A stretch of 18,267 nucleotides of DNA from contig JANXDJ010000023.1 of assembly GCA_025059545.1 (NCBI GenBank), positions 1 to 18,267 of the forward strand. Reading direction: 5' to 3'. The position numbers and the translations under genes are program-made. The DNA comes from Archaeoglobaceae archaeon. Its GTDB lineage: Archaea > Halobacteriota > Archaeoglobi > Archaeoglobales > Archaeoglobaceae. Shown here piece after piece: positions 1 to 7,300 of this stretch; within the stretch, counting starts at the first letter, position 1, and each line of letters opens with the position of its first letter. Under the pieces are notes generated by a model. That model was not told the origin of the DNA and made no database searches. It saw nothing but the letters and a program-made list of their open reading frames with translations.

Positions 1-285
1 CTCAATGATCATGCAGTTGAATTCGTCAAAATAGTTGTCAGAAAGGTCGAATTCTAGGTCTACGAGTTCAGCATCAACTCTTTCAGCAAAAAGCCTCATT
101 TTCTCTATCCTTATTTCCTCCTCTCCCTCGTAAAGCCCGCCCTCACTTTTTCTTCTGCATGTCACAATAAAATTACCTCTGGGAATTTCTTTAAATTCTC
201 CAAGATCGAGCCTTAGCTCTATCAAATCCGCCTTTTCTGCAAGCTTCAGCTCTTTCGAATTCGAGACAGTTGCAACGAGTCTCAT
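1..285 (-). CDS. aroD: 3-dehydroquinate dehydratase, type I (partial, N-terminal part)
   Basis: Reading down from an ATG at 285, the reverse strand is open to the window edge (95 codons; the C-terminal part lies outside). The product begins MRLVATVSNSKELKL and contains IELRLDL near residue 22 and VTCRRKSEGG at 41-50, followed by VDLEFD near 75. These match the first strands and substrate-binding Glu/Arg of the class I (Schiff-base) dehydroquinase TIM barrel, which converts 3-dehydroquinate to 3-dehydroshikimate. The catalytic His and Lys would be in the missing part. Its ATG overlaps the TGA of the DHQ synthase gene by four bases (ATGA), so translation is probably coupled. It is the third consecutive shikimate step in this operon. 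Family recognition is by motif only, but the context makes it nearly certain. Confidence 0.88.
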   Translation of the reverse strand, partial: MRLVATVSNSKELKLAEKADLIELRLDLGEFKEIPRGNFIVTCRRKSEGGLYEGEEEIRIEKMRLFAERVDAELVDLEFDLSDNYFDEFNCMIIE

Positions 286-1247
286 TTTTCAATCACGAAC
301 TCCTCGATCTTTACTCCGAAATGCCTCGCCTTTTCTCCAACCCAGACAAGAATTTCATCGCCAATCTTTAGCTCAGAAACGGAAACATGTTTGCCTTCAG
401 GATTTATGAGTTTAATAGTCTCAGCATTCTGTAAAATAACACTGCCTTCGACTCCATTAGCTTCAGCAACTATGAGTAGAAGAGGTCTTCGCTCGATCTT
501 AACTCTGCCAACGTGGCTTTTTCTAATTTCACCTTCGAAACTGACTATTTCAACCTCATCACCCGCTTTCAACTCTGAAAGATATCTCGTCTTTTCACCA
601 ACCTTTAAGTAGGCGTTTACACTTCCCGCATTCACTCTGAATGGTCTTGAAGCGACATACTCGCTTTCTTCACTCTCACTTGCAATTAGGAACATGAATC
701 CCGCCTTATTGCCTACAAGCATCCCTTCGCCAATTGACATCATGGACACTGTATCGATGCAAACTCTTTCGCCAAGTCCTAATGGCTTTATTTCCTTTAT
801 TTTAGCTCTTGATAAGTTTACTCTCCCTCCAGCGCTTTTAACAACCTCATAAAACTTTTTTAGCGTTTTTCTGTCTCCTTTAACTGCAATTCCGTCTGCT
901 CCTTTCTCGAGAGTTGTTAAGGCGAGCTTTGCATCCTCAAGGCTTTCAACAATCACAATAGCCTTGCCTTTTTTCATCGCAACTATGTTCTCCAGTGGGA
1001 TCACTTTCCAATCGGAGAACTTAAGGATCGCAACTTTCTTGTTCAGTGCAATTTCTTGATCCTTCGCCGATCTTATTTCTACAACTTCTTCCAATGGCAA
1101 GAGCTCGATCTTTCCAAGCTTTTTAGCTCGATCTATGTAATTTTCTCTAACTATTGCTCCATCAAAGCCGAGTTCGATAGCATTTCTTAAGTTCGCTTTC
1201 ACTTCTTCCCAATTATCTCCATCTGCCAGCAACCAGATCTCCTTCAT
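282..1247 (-). CDS. aroB': 3-dehydroquinate synthase II (archaeal type)
   Basis: This 321-residue protein has the full length of the archaeal DHQ synthase II family, which is unrelated to bacterial AroB. Family enzymes oxidatively deaminate and cyclise 2-amino-3,7-dideoxy-D-threo-hept-6-ulosonate (ADH) to 3-dehydroquinate using NAD. Recognisable blocks are LLADGDNWEE at the N-terminus, RVCIDTVSMMSIGEGM at 161-176, RPFRVNAGSVNAY at 201-213, EANG at 262-265 and LQNAETI at 272-278. The gene starts inside the 3' end of the ADH synthase gene (35-base overlap) and ends overlapping aroD by four bases, so the three are one transcription unit in pathway order. The upstream sequence GAAGTGATC gives partial Shine-Dalgarno pairing. 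No anomalies seen. Confidence 0.93.
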   Translation of the reverse strand: MKEIWLLADGDNWEEVKANLRNAIELGFDGAIVRENYIDRAKKLGKIELLPLEEVVEIRSAKDQEIALNKKVAILKFSDWKVIPLENIVAMKKGKAIVIVESLEDAKLALTTLEKGADGIAVKGDRKTLKKFYEVVKSAGGRVNLSRAKIKEIKPLGLGERVCIDTVSMMSIGEGMLVGNKAGFMFLIASESEESEYVASRPFRVNAGSVNAYLKVGEKTRYLSELKAGDEVEIVSFEGEIRKSHVGRVKIERRPLLLIVAEANGVEGSVILQNAETIKLINPEGKHVSVSELKIGDEILVWVGEKARHFGVKIEEFVIEK

Positions 1248-1995
1248 ACTCGATCACTTCTTCGGCACTCATCCCATCATGTATTATGTGATGCAGTGCC
1301 TTAGCAATGTCTCTCGGCGATGAACTGCTAAAAATGTTTCTCCCAACCGCAACTCCGCATGCACCACTATTCAATGCAATTTCAACCTTCTTCAGAAGCT
1401 CGTATTCGCTTTCTTTGCTACCACCTGCAATAACTAATGGAACCTTGCAGAATTTGGTCACTTGGGAGAAATTATCAACGTAGGGCACCTTTACTATATC
1501 CGCTCCAAGCTCGTAGCCAACCCTTGCAGCTTGAGTTACAGTGTCAACATTCACTTCTACCTTACCACGAGGATACATCATTGCGAGCGTTGGAATTCCA
1601 TAGCAATCTGCGAGCTCACAAACTTTGCCAAGCTCTTCGAGCTGTCTTGCCTCAGTTTCGCTTCCAATGTTCACGTGAACGCTAACCGCATCAGCTCCAA
1701 GAGCTATTGCATGCTCCACACTCGAGACTATTCTTTTATCATTTGGATCCTTGCTTAAACTCGTCGATGCACTCAGATGAACTATCAGCCCGATCTCAAG
1801 ATCTGCAACGATTTTTGAATTCTTCACAACACCTTTATGCAAAACCACCGCATCGATATAGTCACTCACTGCTTTTAGAATTTCCTCGACGTTTTCAAGC
1901 CCATGTTCTATTTTGCTAACTCCATGGTCCATTGGCATGATCAAAGTTCTTCCATTTCGTATTATTCTCCGCAATCTCCTTAATTTTCCAATCAT
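1213..1995 (-). CDS. aroA': ADH synthase, class I aldolase family (first step of archaeal shikimate route)
   Basis: The 260-residue protein is a class I (Lys Schiff base) aldolase of the archaeal FBA/AroA' group: MPMDHGVS at 20-27, VSVHVNIGSE near 105-114, MYPRGK at 140-145, GADIVKVPY at 164-172 with the probable Schiff-base Lys169, and VIAGGSK at 188-194. Family members join L-aspartate semialdehyde with 6-deoxy-5-ketofructose 1-phosphate to give ADH. Pairing with DHQ synthase II favours this role over glycolytic fructose-bisphosphate aldolase. I place the start at ATG 1995: a GAGGTG Shine-Dalgarno (plus-strand CACCTC 2002-2007) lies six bases upstream, whereas a GTG start at 2004 would sit inside that site. 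The gene heads the minus-strand operon; its 3' end overlaps the next start by 35 bases. Confidence 0.92.
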   Translation of the reverse strand: MIGKLRRLRRIIRNGRTLIMPMDHGVSKIEHGLENVEEILKAVSDYIDAVVLHKGVVKNSKIVADLEIGLIVHLSASTSLSKDPNDKRIVSSVEHAIALGADAVSVHVNIGSETEARQLEELGKVCELADCYGIPTLAMMYPRGKVEVNVDTVTQAARVGYELGADIVKVPYVDNFSQVTKFCKVPLVIAGGSKESEYELLKKVEIALNSGACGVAVGRNIFSSSSPRDIAKALHHIIHDGMSAEEVIEYEGDLVAGRWR

Positions 1996-2001
1996 ATAAA
2001 A

Positions 2002-2034
2002 CACCTCTTATATTTATAGAGCATAAAGATATAC
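2002..2034 (-). promoter_or_regulatory. Shine-Dalgarno and candidate TATA region of the shikimate operon
   Basis: On the reverse strand GAGGTG (2007-2002) is followed by six bases and ATG 1995. AT-rich TATA candidates are TATAAATA (plus strand TATTTATA, 2011-2018) and TATATCTTTAT (about 2023-2033). The first is rather close if the mRNA must include the Shine-Dalgarno, so the second is the better promoter candidate. The assignment of the TATA box is uncertain; the Shine-Dalgarno is clear. Confidence 0.45.
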
Positions 2035-2069
2035 GCAGACGAAGCCAATGCAGAACACCTCCTTTTAGT

Positions 2070-2139
2070 AGCTAAACCTATAGCTCCAGCTAAACCTAAA
2101 ATCGAAGAAATATGTGTAGGTTTGCATTGGTTTAGCTGG
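2070..2139. repeat. AGCTAAACCTA operator-like array with inverted half-sites
   Basis: Two perfect 11-base direct repeats, AGCTAAACCTA at 2070-2080 and 2088-2098, are spaced 18 bases start to start. On the other side are two inverted relatives: TAGGTTT at 2117-2123 and TTGGTTTAGC at 2127-2136 (9 of 10 matches to TAGGTTTAGC), spaced 10 bases. CCAGCTAAACC (2086-2096) and GGTTTAGCTGG (2129-2139) form a perfect 11-base inverted repeat with a 32-base spacer. The array lies about 75 bases upstream of the ADH synthase ATG in the divergent intergenic region. It may be a multi-site operator or a hairpin; function is inference. Confidence 0.6.
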
Positions 2140-2140
2140 C

Positions 2141-2259
2141 ATTATTTTGCACTCACTCTTGGAGTATTTAAAATTTTCTCAGGAAGGCTAAGAGTAATTA
2201 AAAGAAGCTATAAACAATATTCCTTCCACAGAATTTCGAGTAAACTCCTCTGGAGAAAT
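2141..2259. other. Intergenic stretch, nothing recognised
   Basis: This AT-rich stretch lies between the repeat array and the plus-strand promoters (whole non-coding interval 1996-2374). An open frame runs through it on the plus strand, but its amino-acid composition is unconvincing and it lacks start signals. I see only a short CTCC-TCT-GGAG palindrome around 2246-2256. Confidence 0.4.
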
Positions 2260-2269
2260 ACTATAAAAG
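2260..2269 (+). promoter_or_regulatory. TATA box ACTATAAAAG upstream of the small ORF
   Basis: ACTATAAAAG is centred 25.5 bases before the ATG at 2290, the same spacing as at other leaderless starts in this window. A transcript would begin at or next to that ATG. Confidence 0.5.
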
Positions 2270-2289
2270 GAAATCGGACGTTAATCGCT

Positions 2290-2367
2290 ATGAAATTTTC
2301 GTTCTCTTTTACAACAGCAAGACTCTCCTTTTCAGGTGACAACAGATTTATAACTTTTGTTGAGTAA
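2290..2367 (+). CDS. Candidate 25-residue leaderless small ORF
   Basis: ATG 2290 to TAA 2365-2367 encodes 25 residues, beginning MKFSFSFTT and ending ITFVE. The N-terminal half alternates Phe and Ser in a strand-like pattern. I recognise no family. The only positive evidence is position: a good TATA box (2260-2269) is centred 25.5 bases upstream, predicting a leaderless mRNA starting at this ATG, and the stop lies seven bases before the ABC ATPase ATG at 2375. The ABC gene's own TATA box (2345-2354) lies inside this ORF. It could be a leader peptide, a small protein, or a chance ORF on a longer ABC leader. Confidence 0.3.
   Translation: MKFSFSFTTARLSFSGDNRFITFVE
2345..2354 (+). promoter_or_regulatory. 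TATA box GATTTATAAC of the exporter operon
   Basis: GATTTATAAC is centred 25.5 bases before ATG 2375, predicting leaderless transcription of the ABC ATPase gene. It favours ATG 2375 over the in-frame TTG at 2357, which would lie upstream of the transcript start. Confidence 0.6.
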
Positions 2368-2374
2368 AAAAAGC

Positions 2375-3238
2375 ATGGATAAAATAGTTCTCGAAAATCT
2401 CACTGTAAGATTTGGAAATTTTGTTGCAGTCAAGAACGTGAACATTAGAGTAAAGGCGGGTGAAATCCTCGGCTTGCTCGGACCAAATGGAGCAGGAAAG
2501 ACAACGACGATTAAAGCAATTCTCGGTTTTGTTCCCTATGAGGGAAGAATAGAAGTTAAAGCTGAAAAATTAGGATGGATGCCTCAAAATGCCCCACTTT
2601 ACTTAAACTTAACTGTTGAGGAAAATCTTAGATTCTTCGCTGAAGCTTATGGTGTTAAGAAGATCAAAGAGAAGGTGGAAGAGCTTTTAAAGTTAACAGA
2701 ACTTCAGAGATTTCGCAATAGACTCGTTAGAAACTTAAGCGGAGGAATGAAGCAGAGATGCGCTTTTGCATGTGCAATTGTTCATGAACCCGATCTCTTA
2801 ATCCTTGATGAGCCCACTGCTGGAGTTGATCCAAAGCTACGCAAATCCTTCTGGGAATACTTCGAATCGCTCAATAGAGAGGGAAAAACGATTTTGATCA
2901 CAACGCACTACATGGATGAAGCAGAAAAGTGTCAAAGAATTGTTCTGATGAGGGATGGAGAGATTTTAGCAGAAGGTAGCCCAGAAGAGATAAAAAGAAG
3001 AGCCTTAGGCGGAGAAATTGTGAAGATAAAGGTCAAAGATATTAATTTGGCATTAGAGATACTAAAAAAAGCTGAATTGAATGCTGAAATAAAAGGAGAC
3101 GAAATCTGGGTTTTTGTAGATGATGCGGAAGCAAAAGTTCCAGATATTATTAAGACTCTGGAAAGTTTCAACGTTTTTCGTGTAGAATTGGAGAGTGAAA
3201 CTTTAGAAAATGCCTTTCTTAAGTTGATAGGTGGTTGA
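2375..3238 (+). CDS. ABC transporter ATP-binding protein (ABC-2 exporter type)
   Basis: This 287-residue protein is a complete nucleotide-binding domain: Walker A GPNGAGKT (36-43), Q-loop Gln71 in WMPQN, signature LSGGM (121-125), Walker B LLILDE (141-146) and switch His178 in TTHYMDEAE. After about residue 215 comes a C-terminal regulatory tail typical of drug/antibiotic/polysaccharide exporter ATPases (CcmA/NatA-like group). It should energise the permease encoded immediately downstream; its TGA abuts the permease ATG. The start at ATG 2375 is chosen because a TATA box is centred 25.5 bases upstream; a TTG at 2357 would add six residues. The exported substrate cannot be read from the sequence. 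It is transcribed away from the shikimate operon and shares the regulatory interval with it. Confidence 0.93.
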   Translation: MDKIVLENLTVRFGNFVAVKNVNIRVKAGEILGLLGPNGAGKTTTIKAILGFVPYEGRIEVKAEKLGWMPQNAPLYLNLTVEENLRFFAEAYGVKKIKEKVEELLKLTELQRFRNRLVRNLSGGMKQRCAFACAIVHEPDLLILDEPTAGVDPKLRKSFWEYFESLNREGKTILITTHYMDEAEKCQRIVLMRDGEILAEGSPEEIKRRALGGEIVKIKVKDINLALEILKKAELNAEIKGDEIWVFVDDAEAKVPDIIKTLESFNVFRVELESETLENAFLKLIGG

Positions 3239-4324
3239 ATGGCACTCAAGATCGTGTTTCTCAAAGAACTGAAAACAATCGTTAGAGAACGAAGACTATT
3301 TGCAATAATTCTGATTCAACCAGTAATTCTCACTCTCGTCTTCGGCTATGCTTTTTCTGGAGAGATAAGAAACGTTAGAATTGCTGTTGTCGATGAATCT
3401 GAAAGTGACCTTTCAAGAAATCTGATCTCTATGATGAGTTATGGAGATACTTTCGAAATTGAGTATTTTGTAGACACAAAAAGTGAAGGCGTAGAGTTGA
3501 TAAAAAGTGGAAAGGCGGATGCGGTAATCTTTATTGCGAAGGATTTCGAAAAGGAATTTTTAACCGGAAGTGCGAAATTGGAAGTTTATACAGATGAATC
3601 AAAATCAAATGTAGCAATTTCTGTTCTAAATGGAATCAAAAGCATAGCCAATCGCTTATCCTTAGAAACTTTTGGAGGGGTTGATGTTGAGCAAAGGTTC
3701 GTTTTTTCCACTAAGACAAGGCTCATCGACTTTGTTGCTCCAGCACTTATTGGCGTTGTAACCTTAATGATCGGATTAATACTTTCAGCAAGCTCTTTAG
3801 CAAGAGAAAAAGAAGAAGGAACTCTTGAATTGTCTTTGAAAGCGCTGAAGAGCTCAGATATAGTGCTTGGAAAGTTTTTAGCGATAACGACAATAATAAC
3901 CTTCGATACGCTAATTGTTATGTTTTTAACGCATACTTTATTTGGTGTTGAGATCAAAGGGAGCGTCGCCTTGCTTATTCTTGCTCAATTTCTATTCTTG
4001 GCGGGATCTATTGGTTTAGGACTTACAATTTCTGCTGGATCAGCAACACAACTTCAGGGAATCCAAGGAGCGATGATCGTAGGGTTGGTAAGCATATTCC
4101 TTTCAGGATTCTTCTACCCTCTCGAAAGCATGCCAGAAGCGGCGAAAATTTTTGCTTATTTCATTCCACTCACTTATGCAAACATTGCCTTTAGGGAGAT
4201 AATGATAAAAGGAAGTGGGTTGGAAGTTATATTGCCCCAGCTTTCTGTTCTTGTGGTTTACATGTTCTTTAGTGTGACTCTGGCTGTGGGTGTTTTAAGA
4301 AGAACTGTAAGAGGTGGTGTGTAA
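3239..4324 (+). CDS. ABC-2 type transporter permease
   Basis: The 361-residue protein has the ABC-2 layout: an N-terminal cytoplasmic stretch with a TM segment at about 20-37, a large extracytoplasmic domain to about 165 (starts IRNVRIAVVDES), then five or six TM segments between about 168 and 355. LAREKEEGTLE (about 189-199) is the conserved amphipathic coupling region after the first TM of the bundle, and SGFFYPLESMPE matches the typical late-loop motif of this family. The start follows the ATPase stop directly, with AGGTGG seven or so bases upstream; the stop TAA shares one base with the ATG of the next gene. Together with the ATPase it forms a homodimeric-type exporter. Substrate unknown. 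Confidence 0.92.
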   Translation: MALKIVFLKELKTIVRERRLFAIILIQPVILTLVFGYAFSGEIRNVRIAVVDESESDLSRNLISMMSYGDTFEIEYFVDTKSEGVELIKSGKADAVIFIAKDFEKEFLTGSAKLEVYTDESKSNVAISVLNGIKSIANRLSLETFGGVDVEQRFVFSTKTRLIDFVAPALIGVVTLMIGLILSASSLAREKEEGTLELSLKALKSSDIVLGKFLAITTIITFDTLIVMFLTHTLFGVEIKGSVALLILAQFLFLAGSIGLGLTISAGSATQLQGIQGAMIVGLVSIFLSGFFYPLESMPEAAKIFAYFIPLTYANIAFREIMIKGSGLEVILPQLSVLVVYMFFSVTLAVGVLRRTVRGGV

Positions 4325-5850
4325 TGAAAATATTGTTGTTTGCATTTTTGCTTTTGCTAATCCCAGCGGTATTAGCTCAGCCAGAACTTGAAGCTTATTC
4401 GAAAACGAGCTATTTAATCGCGGGAAAACTTAATGAAGTTAAAATAGTCCTTGTGAACCTTGCAAAGCCTGAAAAATTAGAGTTCGGATCGATTGAAAAA
4501 GAATTACTCTACAATGGCTCTCTAACTGCTTACAATCTAGAAATAAGGCTTGAGAGTGGTGATGCTGATGTGAAAACCGGCAAGCTTTACATCCCTGCTC
4601 TTCCAGCAAGAAACAGCGTGGAGCTAAGCTTTTTAGTAGCGATTCCGCAAAATGCGAGTGGAAAGAGTTCATTCACACTGCATGTGGATTATGAAAAACT
4701 CTGTAATGTTCTGAATCAGAGCGGAACTTATAGTTATCAATATTGCGATGATTTTGAGATTTTCGAAATCGAAATTGAAGTTCTTGAGTCAGCTAAACCA
4801 GAATTTAGGGTTTATTCCTTGACTTCTAGGCTTTATGAAGGAGAAGTAACGAAATTAACGCTGACCATATTGAATTCCGGAATGGGAGAAGCAAGAGACG
4901 TCGAAATTAGGCTTTTGGGATTTGAAAGTGTTACACCAGAAGTCATTTATCTGCCCTATTTTAAGCCATTGAACTCCTCAACGGTGTATTTTGAAGTCAT
5001 TCCAAAAGCTGAGAAGTTCATTTTGGCTTTAAATTATCTCTACTATGAAAACGGATGGAAAAAGGGTTACGAGGAAATTGAGATACCAATGAAAATAGAA
5101 ACAATCAGAAAAGGTCTGGAATTCGCGCTGAGTAAATCGAAATTCGAGAGAAAAGAGATCGGGATCATCGAGATTGCAGTGATGAACAATCATGCTTATC
5201 CAATTTCCGCATTAAGGCTGAGAATTTCTGAACCCGAAGGCTTCGAGTTCGATGCTAAGGACTTTCTCTTAGGCTATCTTAGTCCGGGAGAAGTTAGAAA
5301 AGTTTTTATTAAGTTTAGAGTGCAAGAAAATGCAAGCTTTGGCATTAGAGAGTTAGCTATATTGGCTGATTATAGAATAATCGCTTCAGAGCTAATAGAA
5401 AATTCGGAGATTAAAAATATTCAACTCTCAATAAAATTAAACCCATTCTTCCAATCGTTGGAGAAAGCTTTAGCTTACCATGGTGAAAACATCATAACTC
5501 TTAAAGTGGCAAACACTGGCGGATTAGCAAAGAACGTTCATTTCAAGCTAAATCCAAGTCCCGGAATAAGGATTAAAACGCCCGAAGCTTACTTAGATAG
5601 GATCGAAAGTGGCGGCATTGCAAACCTCAGTTTCAAGATCGATGTAGATAAAGATGTGATTCCAAACAACGACTACAGAATCGAGCTAAGCTATAAGGCA
5701 GAGAACTCGGATGGAGAAGAAGTTTCTGGCAATTTCTATGTCTACGTTAAGGTTCTCGAAAAAGGCTGGATAGAGATATACTATCCTTATATCCTTGCCC
5801 TAATTATCTTTGTTCTAATAATAGCGCTTAGGGTGAAGAAGATGCGCTAA
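4324..5850 (+). CDS. COG1361-type anchored extracytoplasmic protein of the exporter operon
   Basis: The 508-residue protein has a signal peptide (hydrophobic 3-16, likely cleavage after AVLA at residue 18), a long beta-rich ectodomain, and a C-terminal TM segment (about 486-502) ending in a basic RVKKMR stop-transfer tail. The ectodomain contains at least three NEW3/CARDB-like Ig-type repeats, each with the pattern 'YSLTSRLYEGEVTKLTLTI-N-G', starting near residues 23, 157, 265 and 375. This is the architecture of archaeal proteins grouped as S-layer-related COG1361. A Cys pair near residues 126 and 140 could form a disulfide, and several N-x-S/T sequons are present. The one-base overlap with the permease (TAATG) implies coupling, so it may be a surface accessory of the exporter. 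Its 3' end overlaps the convergent kinase gene by 23 bases. Confidence 0.8.
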   Translation: MKILLFAFLLLLIPAVLAQPELEAYSKTSYLIAGKLNEVKIVLVNLAKPEKLEFGSIEKELLYNGSLTAYNLEIRLESGDADVKTGKLYIPALPARNSVELSFLVAIPQNASGKSSFTLHVDYEKLCNVLNQSGTYSYQYCDDFEIFEIEIEVLESAKPEFRVYSLTSRLYEGEVTKLTLTILNSGMGEARDVEIRLLGFESVTPEVIYLPYFKPLNSSTVYFEVIPKAEKFILALNYLYYENGWKKGYEEIEIPMKIETIRKGLEFALSKSKFERKEIGIIEIAVMNNHAYPISALRLRISEPEGFEFDAKDFLLGYLSPGEVRKVFIKFRVQENASFGIRELAILADYRIIASELIENSEIKNIQLSIKLNPFFQSLEKALAYHGENIITLKVANTGGLAKNVHFKLNPSPGIRIKTPEAYLDRIESGGIANLSFKIDVDKDVIPNNDYRIELSYKAENSDGEEVSGNFYVYVKVLEKGWIEIYYPYILALIIFVLIIALRVKKMR

Positions 5851-6859
5851 TTGTTCCTCTATCTAAAATTTGATTTTCTTTTTTGGTTTTTCTGAACTTG
5901 AGCAAAAATGCGGATCTTTGTGGATTTATGAGCGTTATTTCACCATCAAGGCTTTTCATTAGTTGTTTTACTATAAACAACCCAAGTCCACTCCCTCCAG
6001 TAGTAAAACCTTTTGTGAATAGCTTAGAGACGTTTTCCTCGGGTATACCTGTTCCATTATCTTCTAAGAGGACCTCTACATTCTCATCATTAGTAGAAAT
6101 CTTCACTCTTACTTCTGAAGCTTTACCATGCTTTATAGCATTTCCGATCAGGTTACCAAAAATGTTGTATATACCTTCATTTGCTAATATCTCCGCATCT
6201 ATATCTCCCTCAACAATAATCTTAGCCCCGTAGCTATCGGCAACTTCTTTTAGAACGTTTTTCAGTTTATATGGATTTCTTTTAATTTCCATTGTAGATT
6301 CGAGTTCCTTCATTTTCTTTATAAATTCTATTCCACTATCTACTGCTTTTTTAACTTTTTCGAGAAATTCAGGACTGTATTCTTCTTCTAAAAGCTCTAA
6401 GAATGAGTAAATTCTCGTAAAAATGTTAAGAATGTCGTGTCTTATCATGCTGTTTAGCAGCCTAAGATATTCATTTAGTTCTTCAACTCTCTTCTGCAAA
6501 GCAACCCTTTCAGAGACATCAGTGTATACGAGCAGGCAGTATGGTTTCCCACTCATCTCTGCAAACCTCGCACGTGCCTCAATCCAGCGCATGTTCCCGT
6601 AAGCATCGAAGGATCTTATAATTAAAGGTGGATCGACTTTCTTTCTTCTTTCAACGAAGGTTCTTACAACCAGTTCAGCGAGCTTCGTATAGTCTTCTGG
6701 CACGAAATACTTGTGAGGATTATTCAGCATTTCCTCGTATTCCAATCCACTTACTTCTCCCAAAATCTTATTTACATAGACAACCTTCCCTAACCGATTA
6801 ACAATAACAACCCCAGATGAAAGTTCATCCACTATGATTTTCCAATTTAAATCTTCCAC
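5828..6859 (-). CDS. PAS-domain sensor histidine kinase, soluble, orphan
   Basis: The protein (343 residues from GTG 6859) has an N-terminal PAS domain (about 8-120, with GVVIVNRLGKVVYVN and the C-terminal TDVSER linker), a DHp segment with MIRHDILN (phospho-acceptor His at about residue 141) and a complete ATPase domain: N-box NLIGNAIKHGK, G1 DNGTGIP, and G2 GSGLGLFIVKQL. There is no TM segment, so it senses a cytoplasmic signal. No response regulator is encoded nearby. A TTG at 6865 would add two residues; I prefer GTG because TTTTTAAA (plus strand 6880-6887) is centred about 25 bases upstream of it. The last 15 or so residues (ending SASSSP) are read from sequence antisense to the COG1361 3' end and may be a recent extension. 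It autophosphorylates by family; the partner is unknown. Confidence 0.9.
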   Translation of the reverse strand: MEDLNWKIIVDELSSGVVIVNRLGKVVYVNKILGEVSGLEYEEMLNNPHKYFVPEDYTKLAELVVRTFVERRKKVDPPLIIRSFDAYGNMRWIEARARFAEMSGKPYCLLVYTDVSERVALQKRVEELNEYLRLLNSMIRHDILNIFTRIYSFLELLEEEYSPEFLEKVKKAVDSGIEFIKKMKELESTMEIKRNPYKLKNVLKEVADSYGAKIIVEGDIDAEILANEGIYNIFGNLIGNAIKHGKASEVRVKISTNDENVEVLLEDNGTGIPEENVSKLFTKGFTTGGSGLGLFIVKQLMKSLDGEITLINPQRSAFLLKFRKTKKENQILDRGTISASSSP

Positions 6860-6919
6860 TATCAAAATTCTTCATTTAATTTAAAAATTTTCTGGTGTAT
6901 TTATTTTTCTTTTAGTCCT

Positions 6920-7300
6920 TCAAAATATTGACTTTTTCTTATGCTCTCTAAGATATTTTCTAACTCTTCTTTTTCCACAGATTATGAACCTGATCGTGCT
7001 AAAGCCACCTTGTTTAAACTTGTAACACTTTTTTGGTTCAAATTCAAGAAAGTTACCACCTTGAGTTAGAATTCCGTATAAAGTAACGGATCTGATCTTC
7101 TTCACAAACTCGTTGTGCGTGTGGAAAAGCATGCAGGCTCTTTTCTTGTTTATGTCAAAATACAATCCTTTCGGCTTTGGGAGGATTATTTTGTTTTTGA
7201 GTATCTTAAAATGAGTGGAGGGGAAGCTGATCGGATAGTCATCCGCAGAAAATGAAACCACCGTTCTTTCAAATTCCCTTAGCAACTTTTTAAGTCTCAA
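6920..7300 (-). CDS. Small basic protein, possible flavin-type split-barrel fold
   Basis: The 126-residue product is rich in Lys/Arg. The order of strands (DYPISFPSTHFKI, KIILPKPKGLYFDINKKRACMLFH, RSVTLYGILTQGGNFLEFEPKKCYKF) resembles the second half of PNPOx-like split-barrel proteins, and it sits directly after such a gene. I do not recognise a named family and the fold call is tentative. The start is TTG 7300: GAGGTG (plus strand CACCTC 7306-7311) lies five bases upstream, and the TTG overlaps the TGA of the upstream gene (TTGA), so it is probably translationally coupled. It is the last member of a four-gene minus-strand run. Function unknown. Confidence 0.6.
   Translation of the reverse strand: MRLKKLLREFERTVVSFSADDYPISFPSTHFKILKNKIILPKPKGLYFDINKKRACMLFHTHNEFVKKIRSVTLYGILTQGGNFLEFEPKKCYKFKQGGFSTIRFIICGKRRVRKYLREHKKKSIF

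Noticed and set aside
1213..2004. GTG 2004 as the start of ADH synthase
   Set aside because: The GTG forms part of the GAGGTG Shine-Dalgarno that serves ATG 1995.
2122..2289. Open plus-strand frame upstream of the 25-residue small ORF
   Set aside because: No Shine-Dalgarno or properly spaced TATA box for the ATG at 2122, unconvincing composition, and it starts inside the repeat array. Only the portion from 2290 has a positioned promoter.
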